From contig JAJVDF010000161.1 in the NCBI GenBank assembly GCA_022410635.1, positions 372,892 through 436,891 on the forward strand: DNA of 64,000 bases, given 5' to 3'. A program made the translations under genes and the position numbers. The DNA is from Tretioscincus oriximinensis (Eukaryota > Chordata > Lepidosauria > Squamata > Gymnophthalmidae). Of the stretch, positions 35,346 to 46,900 are shown piece by piece. The notes beneath the pieces were generated by a model, which saw nothing but the letters and a program-made list of their open reading frames with translations, made no database searches and was not told the origin of the DNA. Within the stretch, counting starts at the first letter, position 1; each line of letters starts with the position of its first letter.

Positions 35346-37990
35346 AGAGGACTGTTGAATCCCAATTCAAATTCATTCCCTCAATTGATTGGCTGTTCAG
35401 GGATCAACCATTTATTGTCACTTTTGTCATTCAGCTCCTTGTTAAAGATCAATGAGTTATGCCAGCAATACTGAAACACTGATCAGCTGTATGTGTGCTT
35501 TCTAATGTTCACAGATAGTGTGATTTGGTTCACTTGCAAAATAAAAAAACAAAAATCTCCACATTATGATCATCTAGAACTTTCCACCCAAAGCCAACTA
35601 TCGCTATACCATCAACAGGATTGCCAGATAAAAAACAGGATAGATGTTTGCAGCTTTAAAGGTTGTGAAAATGTGATTTTACTCTTCCCCCCAGCTGCTG
35701 TTCCATATCCATTAAAACTGCAAATTCCTGTCCCCATTTTTATTTGGTAATGTCTTTTGCTCCCAATTTTATTATGCTACATTGTAATAGTCAAGATTAC
35801 ATTGCTTACTTAGATTTTGACAGCAGATGAAGAAAAAAGATAAAGCTTATACTATGTCTAGCTGATTCTCAAGACAGTTAATGAGCTTTGTGCAAGACGA
35901 ATAGCTTTCGTAACATATGTTTTTCAGACAGAATCCTACTTTTGGTGGCTGACCACATATTACTTTTAAATACTGTTCTAAACCTTCATCCTTTACTTGT
36001 CTTACCATGTATCACATGTTTCAGAACAGACAGTGTAATGTAGACTTCTCATCCTTTGAATAAATGGAATTGTTTATTTAAGGACTACAAAAGGAGAGTG
36101 CTTTCATTGTGCAAGTGAAAGTAAGTTTTGGTTCTTCTTTGTTAAATGTTTAGATTATAACAGCATAATTTAAAGCAAAGCTCTTCACCGTTTTCCTGAA
36201 TGTTCAGGAAATTGTTTGGAAGAAGAGGGGGATGTATGACTTTAATGCAGAATAATTATTTTACAGGTTTACTGTTGTATGGTGACAGTTGTATGATTAT
36301 AGTTGAGATTTGAATTGTTACCATGAGATGGAACAATTGTAAAGTAAATGAGGTTTAATTTATGGAGTTAATCACTAATTACAGGATATTATGGAATACT
36401 CCAGGCATATAATTACTATAGAACTTACTTTTTTATGAGATTGTCACACAATTATAATGTGACGGCTTGTATCTTTATATCGCATAAAGTACCATAGTGG
36501 CTGAGTAAATACCAAAGAGGCAAATTATGTGGTTTGCTGTACTCTGTTATATTTTGAATGTGTTATTGTTTTAAGATATAATCTTTGGCTTTTGGACTAC
36601 ATAAATTGTCTTTAATGATTATTACCAACAACAAACTAAAATCAATGCTAAATTGGGAATCTATGCCTCAGCTTTGAATCATAAGGACCTCGCTATACCC
36701 AACAAATTCTAAAGGCAGAGAAACCTTTATAAAACTTTGCCTGTATTAGCAGTATCTGATTGATCAACAAATAATTGGAAAGTATCAGTGGAAAACAACT
36801 ATTTTCCAGTAACAAGAAGCCACCTTATGGGAAATGAACAAATAGGGAACATGTTTTTCGGTATGTAGTATCATGGAATATGGAAGAAAAAGACATTAAG
36901 ACACAACTCAAAGTATTATTGGCTTAGGCAGCAGAATAGTTGTATACCACCAAAGTACAAATCTTCACTGTTTGTAGTAGTGATAAGAAAACTTGGCTGA
37001 CCTTAATTCAGCTGACACACAGCTGATTCATGTCCCCTTTTCTGAACCAATCAGTTCCCTGTAGAAAAGATCAAACTATCCCAAGAAGCACCAGTTTAGC
37101 AGAACACCGGTGAGATCTGCAAATCTGGAGTAAAGATTCATTTCTGTATGGCATGTATGGAATTACGGGAATATTTTGAACTGTAGTTCATGTGTCAAGA
37201 TGAATAGTATTAGAGAATAGGGTCTGACAGGTGCTATATATGGCAATTTCAGTTACATTACTCACACAGAGCCCAAGGATGTAGAGACCTTGCCAATTTT
37301 CCAAAAATGTAGGGTAACACCCCTCCCCCCCAAAAAAAAGGAGACAAGATTTTTGAAACTTTAATGGTTACTGAACTGAGGATTGTTCACCAGATGCAGC
37401 TTATAAAGTCTGCAGCATCATGTGTTTGTGTGTGGGCAATCCACACCCATTATTCCTATCCTGTTTTTTGTGGTAACAGCATTTGCAATGATGTTGCTCA
37501 CTAGTATAATGATGAGTAGTGCAGCCTTGCGTGCAAAGGTCAGTTTGGCATAACTTTAATTAATACAAATAGTTTTTTTAAAATCCACATATTTCCAACA
37601 TTTGCCAACTTGCTTTCACCTACAGTTTTTCACTTACAGTTTTTTCACAAAATGGAATACTGCTATTTGAGTAGAACGTCTTGGCCCCTTCCACTTCCAG
37701 AAGGAAGGAAATTAAATGTGGCTGCTTCATTTATTCCTGGCTAGTTAGAGCATCTTATATTTGAATAAATGTTAGTTCTAGTTCCAACCTGGCATGGTGG
37801 CTAATTTATAGGACACTTCCATCTTAAAAACCATGAGGGTACAGGTCATTAATTGAATTATAACAATTAATTTGTGTCTCCTGATGCCTGAGCATTTTGT
37901 AATGATTAAACACATACATTGTGGCTTTGCAGAGAGAGAAAGAGATGTAGTAACAAAAGCAGCACTTCACATAATGGCTTCACCCCAATG
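35346..37990. other. AT-rich stretch, no gene recognised
   Basis: About 35610-35760 is the second copy of the unclassified repeat seen at 30370-30470. Otherwise no exon, RNA gene or firm repeat is visible. Confidence 0.4.
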
Positions 37991-38345
37991 GAAACACTGC
38001 CACTCTCTAGAATGAGACACCCTCAAGGCATAACCAGAAGGCCCTTAACAAACCTGTTACGTGAAAAATAAATGCTGCCTACAAATACATTCAGGGGAGA
38101 AATGGCACGGCCGCAAATATTTAATTAAAAGAACTGTTTGGGCTGACAAATTGTGGTAGCAGCTGCTTAAACAGAGATCTGGTCTTTAAATAAGGTATGT
38201 GGCATCAGCTGATAAAAGATGATTGCATAAAGGAGCTCAAAGGCCATGAGGTATAATTGCAAAGCTGGAAGCCCTTTCCCCTCAGCATAACAATCTTGTA
38301 CTTAGATGCTTTATAGGACATGGCCTTGTCATGTAAGACGTAAAA
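37991..38345. promoter_or_regulatory. Candidate conserved non-coding element
   Basis: A complex, non-repetitive block with dense homeodomain and E-box-like words: AAATATTTAATTAAAAG, GTAGCAGCTGCTTAAAC, GATGATTGCATAAAGG, GGTATAATTGCAAAGC. It has no frame and no repeat character. It looks like a developmental enhancer inside a long neural-gene intron, but that reading rests only on composition; conservation was not tested. Confidence 0.25.
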
Positions 38346-38843
38346 AAGAGTCAGAACCAAAAGCTTGAAAAAAAATAAATATAAAAGTAATAGTAAACTT
38401 AATAACTTTGGAAGTATATTTCTGTTTTCGATACACTTTTATATTTGCAACACAAATACATAGTTCTCATACAGCATATTCTATTCTATTTATGGCATTT
38501 ACAGCATCAAAAGAATCTCGCCCTTCTGTTCCCTTTATTGATCCTCACAAAGAAATATAAGGACATGAATTAGGTAGAATAATGTAGAATTGCCACAAGA
38601 AACCCAGGATGGAAATTTTGCACCTTTAATGAATGTGCAAAGAGAAACTCCCCTCTCTCTCTTTGTGGTATGGTAATCCTAGAATAAATTGCATGAAATT
38701 TAAAAATGATTCAAGGCACATATTGTCCTTTCTGTTTCTCTTATAAACCATAAAAGTGCTAGCAGCTAAACTCGCTGTACATAATAAATTTAAACTTGGG
38801 GAAATTATTGATTTATTTCATTCTACATCACTGTTGTAGCAGC

Positions 38844-39084
38844 TTTAAGATAGAATTCGACAAGTCATGGAAGCCAAGAATATAAATAGTTATTAGGGTG
38901 GATTTCTTGATATTGCCTCCAAGGTGGAGCAACAGGCAATATACCTGAAGTAGCATTTGTAGGGAGTCCAGAACAGGTGAGGGTTTTGTCTCCTTCTGCT
39001 CCAGACTGCCCAGGTGTGGTTGGTGGCCCACTGTGCTGGGTTAGATGGTCTCTGGCCTCATTCAGAAAGGCTTTTTTTATATTC
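38844..39084 (+). mobile_element. CR1 LINE 3' end
   Basis: It runs from AGCTTTAAGATAGAATTCG through GGTGGAGCAACAGGCAATA and CAGACTGCCCAGGTGTGG to a decayed terminus of TTTTTTTATATTC type. Confidence 0.82.
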
Positions 39085-39262
39085 ACTTTGAGATTATATT
39101 TTAATGAGATGTGTTAATTAAATAAATAAAATCACCCTTTGTAGATGGTTAGCTGAATGGCAACAACTTTCTAAGGTCACATAGTAAGTTTTGAAAATTT
39201 ACTTTGAAAATAATGTCTGGATTCTGAATTTCTATCCTCACATTTGAAGTATTTTTTCCTGA

Positions 39263-39433
39263 TAGTCAATTTCAGAGAAATAGCCATGTTAGTCTAGTAG
39301 AAAGTCCAGCAAAGGAGCTAGTAGCACTTTGAGACTAACTTGAGAAAAGTGAGTGGTATAAGCTTTCGTAGACACATCTATTTCTTCAGATGCACTTCTT
39401 CTTCTATTTTTTCTTCTATTCTACTTCTTCTTC
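39263..39433 (-). mobile_element. Short Penelope tail insertion with microsatellite end, perfect TSD
   Basis: It begins with the family terminus (CAATTTCAGAGAAATAGCC at about 39268), runs to TATTTCTTCAGATGCAC, and ends in a CTTCTT/CTATTTTTTC microsatellite at about 39392-39433. A perfect 13-bp direct repeat, TATTTTTTCCTGA, lies at 39250-39262 and 39434-39446. The microsatellite partly copies the duplicated target, so slippage from it is likely. Confidence 0.9.
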
Positions 39434-39539
39434 TATTTTTTCCTGAGTTATATTTGATGGACTCTACCTGAAAATCACAATTATAAGACAGCCACATATT
39501 TTGTTATTTTCAATTAGGAATACTTTATAAGCAAGCATA

Positions 39540-39720
39540 AGTGGAAGTAGCCAGCCTGGATAGTTTAAATATAAGATTAGATAAATTCATGGAAGAAAGG
39601 TGTATCAATGCCTGTTAGGATTGGGGGAAAGGCAGTATTCCTGAAATATCATTTGGAAGAAGTCAAGTACAGTGGTTTTCCATCTTCTACTTGAAAATGC
39701 CCTAGTGTATTCTATTTTTC
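39540..39720 (+). mobile_element. Decayed CR1 LINE 3' fragment
   Basis: AGCCAGCCTGGATAGTTTAA, TTAGATAAATTCATGGAAG and GGCAGTATTCCTGAAATATC follow CR1 order at low identity. Confidence 0.6.
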
Positions 39721-40172
39721 CTTTTTTTGATCTGATCACACTGAAAAATGTAAAACAGTATGAACCACAATATTGAAAACAAATATGTATACATNTATAA
39801 AGACCAGAGAAAGTTTATTTATAAACTGTTTGCACTATCCTATATAACCTTAATCAGAACCATGCAATCTAGCCCACAGAGGGCTANATTACAGCTGCCC
39901 AACTCCAAAAGCTTTATGCACTGGGGATAATTCATCTCAGTTCAGCTGTGGAGACTGAGAACAAAAGTACTTGATCTCCATAGTTGCTGTCCAGGGTTCT
40001 GCTATATAGAGGCAATCTTAGTTGAAATTATGCCAATTCCTGAGCCAATTCCTGAGATTGTACTGTAGAACTCAGGTTTTGAGAGGTCATGAAGTACTAT
40101 GGTGATCATAAATCTAAACTAAAATCTGAATTAAAAATTACTTTGACTGTGGAAGAATAGGCTTATTCAGGT

Positions 40173-40463
40173 CTTCTTAGATCCTTTTTGCACATACCAG
40201 TCTTAAAAAACATTTTAGTTAATGTGGATTGGCTTGTAGTGAATTAGATGCATGAAGCAGTTCGATCCACATTAGAAGCAGAACAATATGTGCCAGCATG
40301 CAAACTTCAAACTGTTCTTCCATATGACACTGTAGTCAATTAGAAGCTGCATCCAGTTCACTTTAGCACTGCATCCAGTTCACTTTAGCACTTTCTTTGA
40401 GAACAGCTTGAAATTTTGGGTTTCTAAAATGGATTACGAAGCTGTGCAAATAGGGTCTTAATT
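40173..40463. mobile_element. MITE with inverted ends
   Basis: The left end CTTCTTAGATCCTTTTTGCAC and the right end GATTACGAAGCTGTGCAAAT/AGGGTCTTAA are inverse to each other over about 30 bp with mismatches. Inside lies an exact 22-bp tandem duplication at 40349-40392. The termini match the compact fold-back at 61906-61987. Confidence 0.55.
40349..40392. repeat. Exact 22-bp tandem duplication
   Basis: GCATCCAGTTCACTTTAGCA plus CT occurs twice head to tail, 40349-40370 and 40371-40392, without a mismatch, so it is recent. Confidence 0.9.
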
Positions 40464-41850
40464 TCTGCTTTTTAAAATCTGGAATCTAAGATTCTGAAAA
40501 GCCACTGACAATGACACTTGCTTTTGGCTAGTTCCAGAGCTGCATATCTTTTCTCCATTGAGAGAAAGTTTAAATGATTAATCATGTTACCTTCATTTGA
40601 CCACCTATAAATCCCAAGTTCAGATTCTTTTCAACACTTCTCATTCTCTCTCTTGGTTCCTGTCATCAAATAGACAGACAGACTCACTCTCTTTCCTGGA
40701 ATTGCATGCCTTAAAGTTGTGGGTTAGTTATATTAATATCTGGCAGGCAATTCAGCTCGTTTCAAATCAAATAGTCCATTAATCAGAACAGCTATGAGTG
40801 TGTCTCTTCAATAAATGACACATAATTAAGCAATAAAGGCACTTTAATCAGACCTTCAAGACAGCTTGTCTTCATTTGTGACAATGGGAACTGACCTCAC
40901 TTAAGATACCATGGCAGCACAACATTAATATATTGTTAGCAAAAAGTAACACTTGGGCAGTAGATGCTCCTCATATGGCGTTCTTAGGGCATGAGGACCA
41001 AATTTACAATTTTCCTGATACCTTTACATTTTTTCTGATATTAGAGGTTGTGCTGTCTTCTTTTTCTTTCTTTTAATTTCCATTTGACTTTCATAGCCAT
41101 GTTTTCACAGCTGTTCTGCCACACATTTTTTTCAGTATGGATATAAAGGAGGTTTTCTTGCATCTTTCAACTTTTACTACTTTCTCCTACAAATTCTGTT
41201 TTCTCCTTTGGTTCTCTGCTGTGAATCAAGCTATAGTAGCATTAGATTTTGATTTGCTAAAAATGAGCAGAGTATAAACCTGTCCTTGGTTAACAGGTGT
41301 CATATGGTGTCATATTGTCATATGAGCTTTTCATTTACCAATACAAATAAAATACTTACCACATCCATAAATTTAACAATACAAAGATATCTGGATAAAA
41401 TCACTTGTGAAGAAGTTGTGAAGTGCATGTGACAGAGTGAGCACATGGTGGTTTATGGAGAGTGAAAATTGACAGAGGGCCTGTGGAATAGTTCAAATGA
41501 TTAGCAATACGGAGCCTCTGCACTGCTAGTTGTTCCATTATTTCCAAATCATCCCGCCATCCTATTTAAACTTAATATAAATTTATTTTGCATGGGCTGC
41601 ATTTAAATAATCCACAATTATTCCTGCATACTAAAAATATTTCTTTAGGAAGTGGAAGGCTGCATTCAAATCCTTCCTGGAAATGGTCACTTGCAAGTGG
41701 AGATCATAATATCAAGCAGACATAATGTCCACTCCCAGGGCCGTGATCAAACCTAAGATTGATAAAAAGTGGACCAAGAAGTCCATTCTTCATTAGTCCA
41801 ATTACTAAGTCAAAATCAAGCACAACTGGCATAAACCAAGAGGAACTAAA
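40464..41850. other. No gene recognised
   Basis: AT-rich, intron-like, no supported feature. Confidence 0.4.
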
Positions 41851-41851
41851 A

Positions 41852-42185
41852 ATGTAAGAACATAAGAAGATCCCATCTAGTCCAGCATTCTATCTCACAC
41901 AGAGGCCCACAAGTTGCACCTGGGCAGTATGAGCAGAAGAAGGCAAAATCTGCATCTGTTCTTGACTCCCTGCAAATGGTATTCCAGGAGTACTGTCCAT
42001 TGCTCCATCCTGAAGGCAGTATCAAAAGATCCATCATAGTAGCTATTTATACCCTTGGTATCCATAAACATGTGTAAGCCTGTCTTGAAGCTATCCAGGC
42101 TGTTAGCTACCACCATCTCTTCTGGAAGTGAATTTCACAGGCCATTGACCTTCTTAGTGAAAAAAAATACTTTCCTTTGTCCTTC
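41852..42185 (-). mobile_element. CR1 LINE 3' end
   Basis: An antisense copy beginning with GTAAGAACATAAGAAGATCCC, then ATCTAGTCCAGCATTCTATC, GGAGTACTGTCCATTGCTCC, ATTTATACCCTTGGTATCC and GGAAGTGAATTTCACAGGCC. Well preserved for over 330 bp. Confidence 0.9.
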
Positions 42186-43340
42186 TTCTTGCCAACAGTG
42201 TGCCAAAGATTCAAAGGCAAAATACTGATGCCCAACATTGGGTATGGAAGCAGGGAGAAGATAAAGCATATATTGCCTTCAGGATTCCAAAAGCTCCTTG
42301 TTGGTTGCAAGTTATTTCAAGTTATTGGTATATAAGAGCTAGTCCTTTCCACACTTGACCTGGAAATTGGTAGATCATAGGAACACTGCATTCATACCTT
42401 TAGGAACATCATGCTTACTACTTACAGATGGTACCTAGTTATCCATTTCAGTAGCAATGATATACATGTTCTTCGTGATCTGTCTAACCTTTTTTAAAGC
42501 TGTCCATGTTTTCTTCTATTTTTGTTTGAAATAAATTTGCTTTTATTGTTTTCCATTCAGACACTTGTGTGCTTATGCACTGGCTTATGAAATTCAACAC
42601 TGTCCTATTCAGAACTAATTTTCATCTTATTAAGGATTCAGTTCCCCTGAGATTTTCAAGACAAAACATTTTCATTAGTAGAATCCATTGAAAAATATGA
42701 TGAGCTGATATACTATAATATTATGCTACCTAATAGAACGTGTCAGAATCTCGCATTAAGATTATATGCATGCCACTCTGCTTAGACAAAGTTTGTCATT
42801 ATCATTTTTGCACGCCTCCATTGTTAGATCAAAACATTCTTATGAAAAAGGTTCAGTACAATCTAATGTCCTTTCTAGACATGGTTTTGTTAACTGCTTC
42901 TAAGTTCTATTTTTAACTATCCAGAGGAGTCGTCGTTCAAAATAAGCATTTGAATTAGTTCCTGCATTCCTCTGTGTAACAAGGTTTCATTTAAACAGAT
43001 ATAGACCATTTCAAGATGGCTTGATTGATTACATTCCACTTTTAATATTAACACTGTAAATTGAGTTTCATTGAGACTTGGGACCTTTCTTCATGCCAGA
43101 GGGCTATGGAAGGCCCCAAATGCACTAGCATACAGATATCAGGCTTCTATTGTGAGATGTACAGTATAGAGACGGACCCACATCGTAAGATTTTCTAATG
43201 AGGCCTGTTTGAGGAGTCCACCACTTTGATTAATTATCAGAGTGTCTTTATGGTAATAGCCCATTGATTATGGAATACTGTATGTGTTCAGATGTATAAA
43301 TTCACCCCTGTTCAACCTTCAGCTAAGGATCCCCATGTAA
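42186..43340. other. No gene recognised
   Basis: AT-rich, no supported feature. Confidence 0.4.
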
Positions 43341-43558
43341 GTAGGCTGACCAGATGACCCTTTTTTTTGGGGTGTGTGTGTTGAAAACCCGTTTTTGGGG
43401 TGCCTCCCGATTTTTTCATGAGTAAAATAAAATTAAAAAAATATTTTTTGAAAAAAAATCTTTTTTTGAAAAAAAATTCCTCAGAAAAAACTGGGAGGCA
43501 TCCCAAAACTGGGTTTTCAAACACCCCCCCCCCCCAAGGGATTATCTAGTCAGCCTAC
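43341..43558. mobile_element. Large fold-back MITE
   Basis: The left arm (GTAGGCTGACCAGATGACCC, then GAAAACCCGTTTTTGGGGTG, then GCCTCCCGATTTTTTC) is matched along its length by the inverse right arm (CTGGGAGGCATCCCAAAACT, GGGTTTTCAAACACC, ATTATCTAGTCAGCCTAC). The arms are near 90 bp, so the whole 218 bp is one hairpin. The flanks ATGTAA and ATGCAA may be a 6-bp target duplication with one mismatch. Confidence 0.82.
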
Positions 43559-44697
43559 ATGCAAGGACTGTCACTTAATATGTAATAATAATATGTATAT
43601 AATAATATATTTTAGCTGGTTTTATAACATACTATTGTGACCCACAGTGAGACTGGTGGCTTCAGAGCAAATATCTCTTGTCCACATTAACAATCCACAT
43701 TAACAGTAATAATTTAACAGTAGAACACAAAATATATTTGTAAGGTGTTTAAACCCAAGGTTTTACTGTCTGCTAATTGTATTGCTTCTTATAACTGGAT
43801 TTAAAACTAGCTTTCTGCCTTCAAGATATGAGCCAGAAAGTTCATTCTCTATAAATAGAAATGGTTGTGCTCAAAATTTATAGGCAGATTATTTTCCTGG
43901 AAGTAAATTACCCCTCCCCCCTTTTTAACATTAATGTTACTGCTAAGCAATCAAATAGGCCCTGGTAACACCTAATTTTAATCCAGCTTCAGTCCACTTT
44001 TAGGAAAATGGCAAGGTATTTTATTTCAGCATGCTCTAACTCAGAAAAGCCACCTTTGGTTTCGATAATTCGGAAGAAAATTATTATTCACTTTGCTGCT
44101 TTAATTCATTCTGAAAGTGGACATAAGATGGATACAGAACTAGCTGTTTTTGAAGATCCAACTTATGATAAGAATAGTTTTGGAACTCTTATCTGATTTC
44201 AGTGGAATGCATTTTTCTGCCAACAGGTTGAATTGCCTGACAGATTTGGTCATTAGGAAAGCTAACTCAATCAGGTTTATCAGATTGACAGTAGTTTCCT
44301 GCAGAGAAAATGGGCATTTTGTAATTCAGCAACATTTTTCCTGAGAGGAAATCTATTAAATAGCAATTTCTATTACTTTTAAACGTACTGATGAATAAAT
44401 TAATATAGTTACTTTCTACTGTCTTTTGAGACTGAAGGATGCTAATAAAATTGCAGTTTCTTCATTTTTTAAATAAAAAAAATACATTCCTTTATCTTGT
44501 CCAAAGAACGTTTGAATTATATTTCCAAATGTGTAGGCTGGGTGAAGATTTTTTTTTAAAAAAAGCTATAGTTATATGAGCCAAACTTTCTAGTATAAGA
44601 AGTACAAAAATATTTTAAATAATACACTTTTTAAAAAAGGTAAATGTTGTAAAACAGAATGTTTTTCTTCATAATGAAAAATACATTATTGTTATTG

Positions 44698-44748
<51 letters not shown>

Positions 44749-45594
44749 GCGATCTCATAGTCACCAATTCTGTAATTGAAGTGCTAACTGAGGATTTTTG
44801 ATGTGGCAACAATGTGCATATAACTACTAGGACGAAATGCTGCCATAGCCTTTCAATTTCGATTCTTGACGCTGATAATTCATTATCTTCATCTGCTCTT
44901 TCTTTATATTTTTGCTAGACTTTTCTATCTTCATCAGCTCTTTGTTTACAGTTTTGCTAGACATTTGTATGTTAATAATCCACCCCTTCTTCTCGACTAC
45001 AGTTAGATCTGGTGTATTATGTGCCAAAGTTTTAAAGGCTCATAGTTTAGTCCCACGGTATTTTCATTTGTACAGATAATTTTTGCAGTATAACTATGCG
45101 GAGAAATGAATGACCACTTCAGACACTAATACCACATCGGTTGTACAATAGCACAACAAGCAATGAGGAATGATTAGGATCAGGTCTTTGAAGAGAGGTA
45201 GAGAAAGGCTGCGTGCATGGACCAGTATCAGGAGCAATTGTTTTATTCATTTTCACTCCTCAAGAACTGGTCTAAACATGGAAAAAATGTTTTTGTTTTT
45301 CTTGGTTTTGTCTAATTCTTCATGTCTAATTCCAGCCTTAAATACGGTACTTAAATATTCTGTAATAAAGCACTGTCTTGATTTCTGGAATATCTCAAGT
45401 TTTATTTTGGAACATCCAATTGTAATGAATAATTACAGAATAAATAAGTACGGTATGTCTGGGTGCAACTAATGTTAGCTATTTGTAGTTATTATTAATT
45501 GGAAATTAGTTAACAGTTCTTTTTCTTATTGCAAACCTGACAGAAGTACATTCAAAATGAACTACACTGTTATTAAACTAATAATACCAATTAC
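43559..45594. other. AT-rich stretch with a microsatellite
   Basis: No exon is recognised. It contains the ATT array at 44686-44748 and a repeat at about 43990-44125 related to 25740-25850. Confidence 0.45.
44686..44748. repeat. (TTA)n microsatellite
   Basis: About 20 trinucleotide units, the first few interrupted by GTT and the rest uniform ATT/TTA. Confidence 0.97.
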
Positions 45595-45975
45595 TAAGAG
45601 GCTGGAAAGACGCAACTAGATGGCAACTTTGGAGGTGGCAAGACTATGTAATAGAAAAAATAGCAATAGAAATTAGAGCCAGAAGAATAAACTGATACAA
45701 TAACATACACTCTATAAGGAAAATGGAACAGAGATGAGGAATCATCAAGAATTATTTGGAGCAAATAATTCCACAAGAAACCAAGACATATAAACTAAAA
45801 ATAATATATACAATGTAATCATGTACTACATATGATTAATTCTCCAGAGGCTAGAGGGAGGGTTGGGGGTGATGGTAGAAAATATATATTATGAACAAAT
45901 GTATATGAAAATGGCTATCTATTTTTTCCTAATATTCTGATAGAAATAATAAAAAATATAATAAAAAACTTCAAA
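45595..45975 (+). mobile_element. Possible L1-like LINE 3' end
   Basis: It contains wording like the end of an L1 ORF2 and its short UTR: GGAAAATGGAACAGAGATG, TCAAGAATTATTTGGAGC, then GGCTAGAGGGAGGGTTGGGG, and an A-rich end of AATAATAAAAAATATAATAA type. Frames are broken. This could be another LINE clade. Confidence 0.4.
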
Positions 45976-46129
45976 CTTCATAAATTGATATTAAAGCAAT
46001 TAATGGATATGACAGATGACTGGTTGTTAATGAAACCAATACTTATACATTTAAACAAATGTAAAATGAAGAAGTAAAATCCTAATTATATTGTTCTTAT
46101 ATACTGTTAGAAGCTGGGCCATGTTAACA

Positions 46130-46395
46130 GCAAACCAGGAAAGAAATCCTAGGCTAGTGATGGATAGCACAATAAAAATGTCATCCCATGGGTAGTGACC
46201 GTTTAAAAGGTCAGTTCCATGTTAGGGATCATTAGGGAAATAAATGAAACTAAAACTGCCAATATGACAATGCTATTATACAAATCCATGCTATAATCAC
46301 ATTTAGAATAACTATGTAAAGTGTCAGTCACAGTGTATCTCACAAAACACTGCTTCAAATATAGTTCAAGAGACCCAGAAAATAGAGACAAGAAT
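46130..46395 (+). mobile_element. CR1 LINE, end of ORF2 region
   Basis: It holds CR1 phrases in order: TCAGTTCCATGTTAGGGATC, ATTAGGGAAATAAATG, AACTGCCAATATGACAATGC, TATACAAATCCATG. In intact CR1 these encode the last part of the reverse-transcriptase protein. No long frame survives here. Confidence 0.72.
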
Positions 46396-46584
46396 TAGGT
46401 AAAAAAATGCATAACATTGTGGCTTTTAGAGTTTAACACAAAAAGAAAGTGACTGTAGAAAAGCTTGCTGGGTGACTTCAAGGTAGTCTCAGTTCTCTTA
46501 GTTCCACTACTTCACAGGATATCTTGTTGCAAAGAAACAAAAAGTCTGTGAGATCCCCTCTGGTGAAAGCAGTGTTGTAAATAA

Positions 46585-46619
46585 ACATCATCATCATCAT
46601 TAGTAGTAGCAGTAGTAAC
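46585..46619. repeat. (CAT)n/(TAG)n short microsatellite
   Basis: Five CAT units followed by interrupted TAG units. Confidence 0.85.
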
Positions 46620-46734
46620 AGTAAATATTGTAACATAGATAAAAGAAAGTAAGTTCATTTAGCTCAATGTATTATTATGTACTGAAATTCACGACAATGA
46701 GAAGTGGTAATAATTATCAACCAGATTCAAAAGT

Positions 46735-46900
46735 GATTTATTTATACTTATACCCTGCCCTATACCCAAAGGTCTCAGGACGGCCAACAATAAAAACAGG
46801 AGTACAAAATTGATATTAAAAATAGTATAAAACAGTATACAAAAGTGGGAAGAAAAATGACGTTTCTTCTCCAGGTTAAAGAGGTGTGTTTTCAAGTATC
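46735..46900 (-). mobile_element. L2-type LINE 3' end
   Basis: Antisense: TTATACCCTGCCCTATACCC, AAAGGTCTCAGGACGGCC, AAAACAGGAGTACAAAATTG, then CTTCTCCAGGTTAAAGAGG. Longer than the other L2 tails here. Confidence 0.7.
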
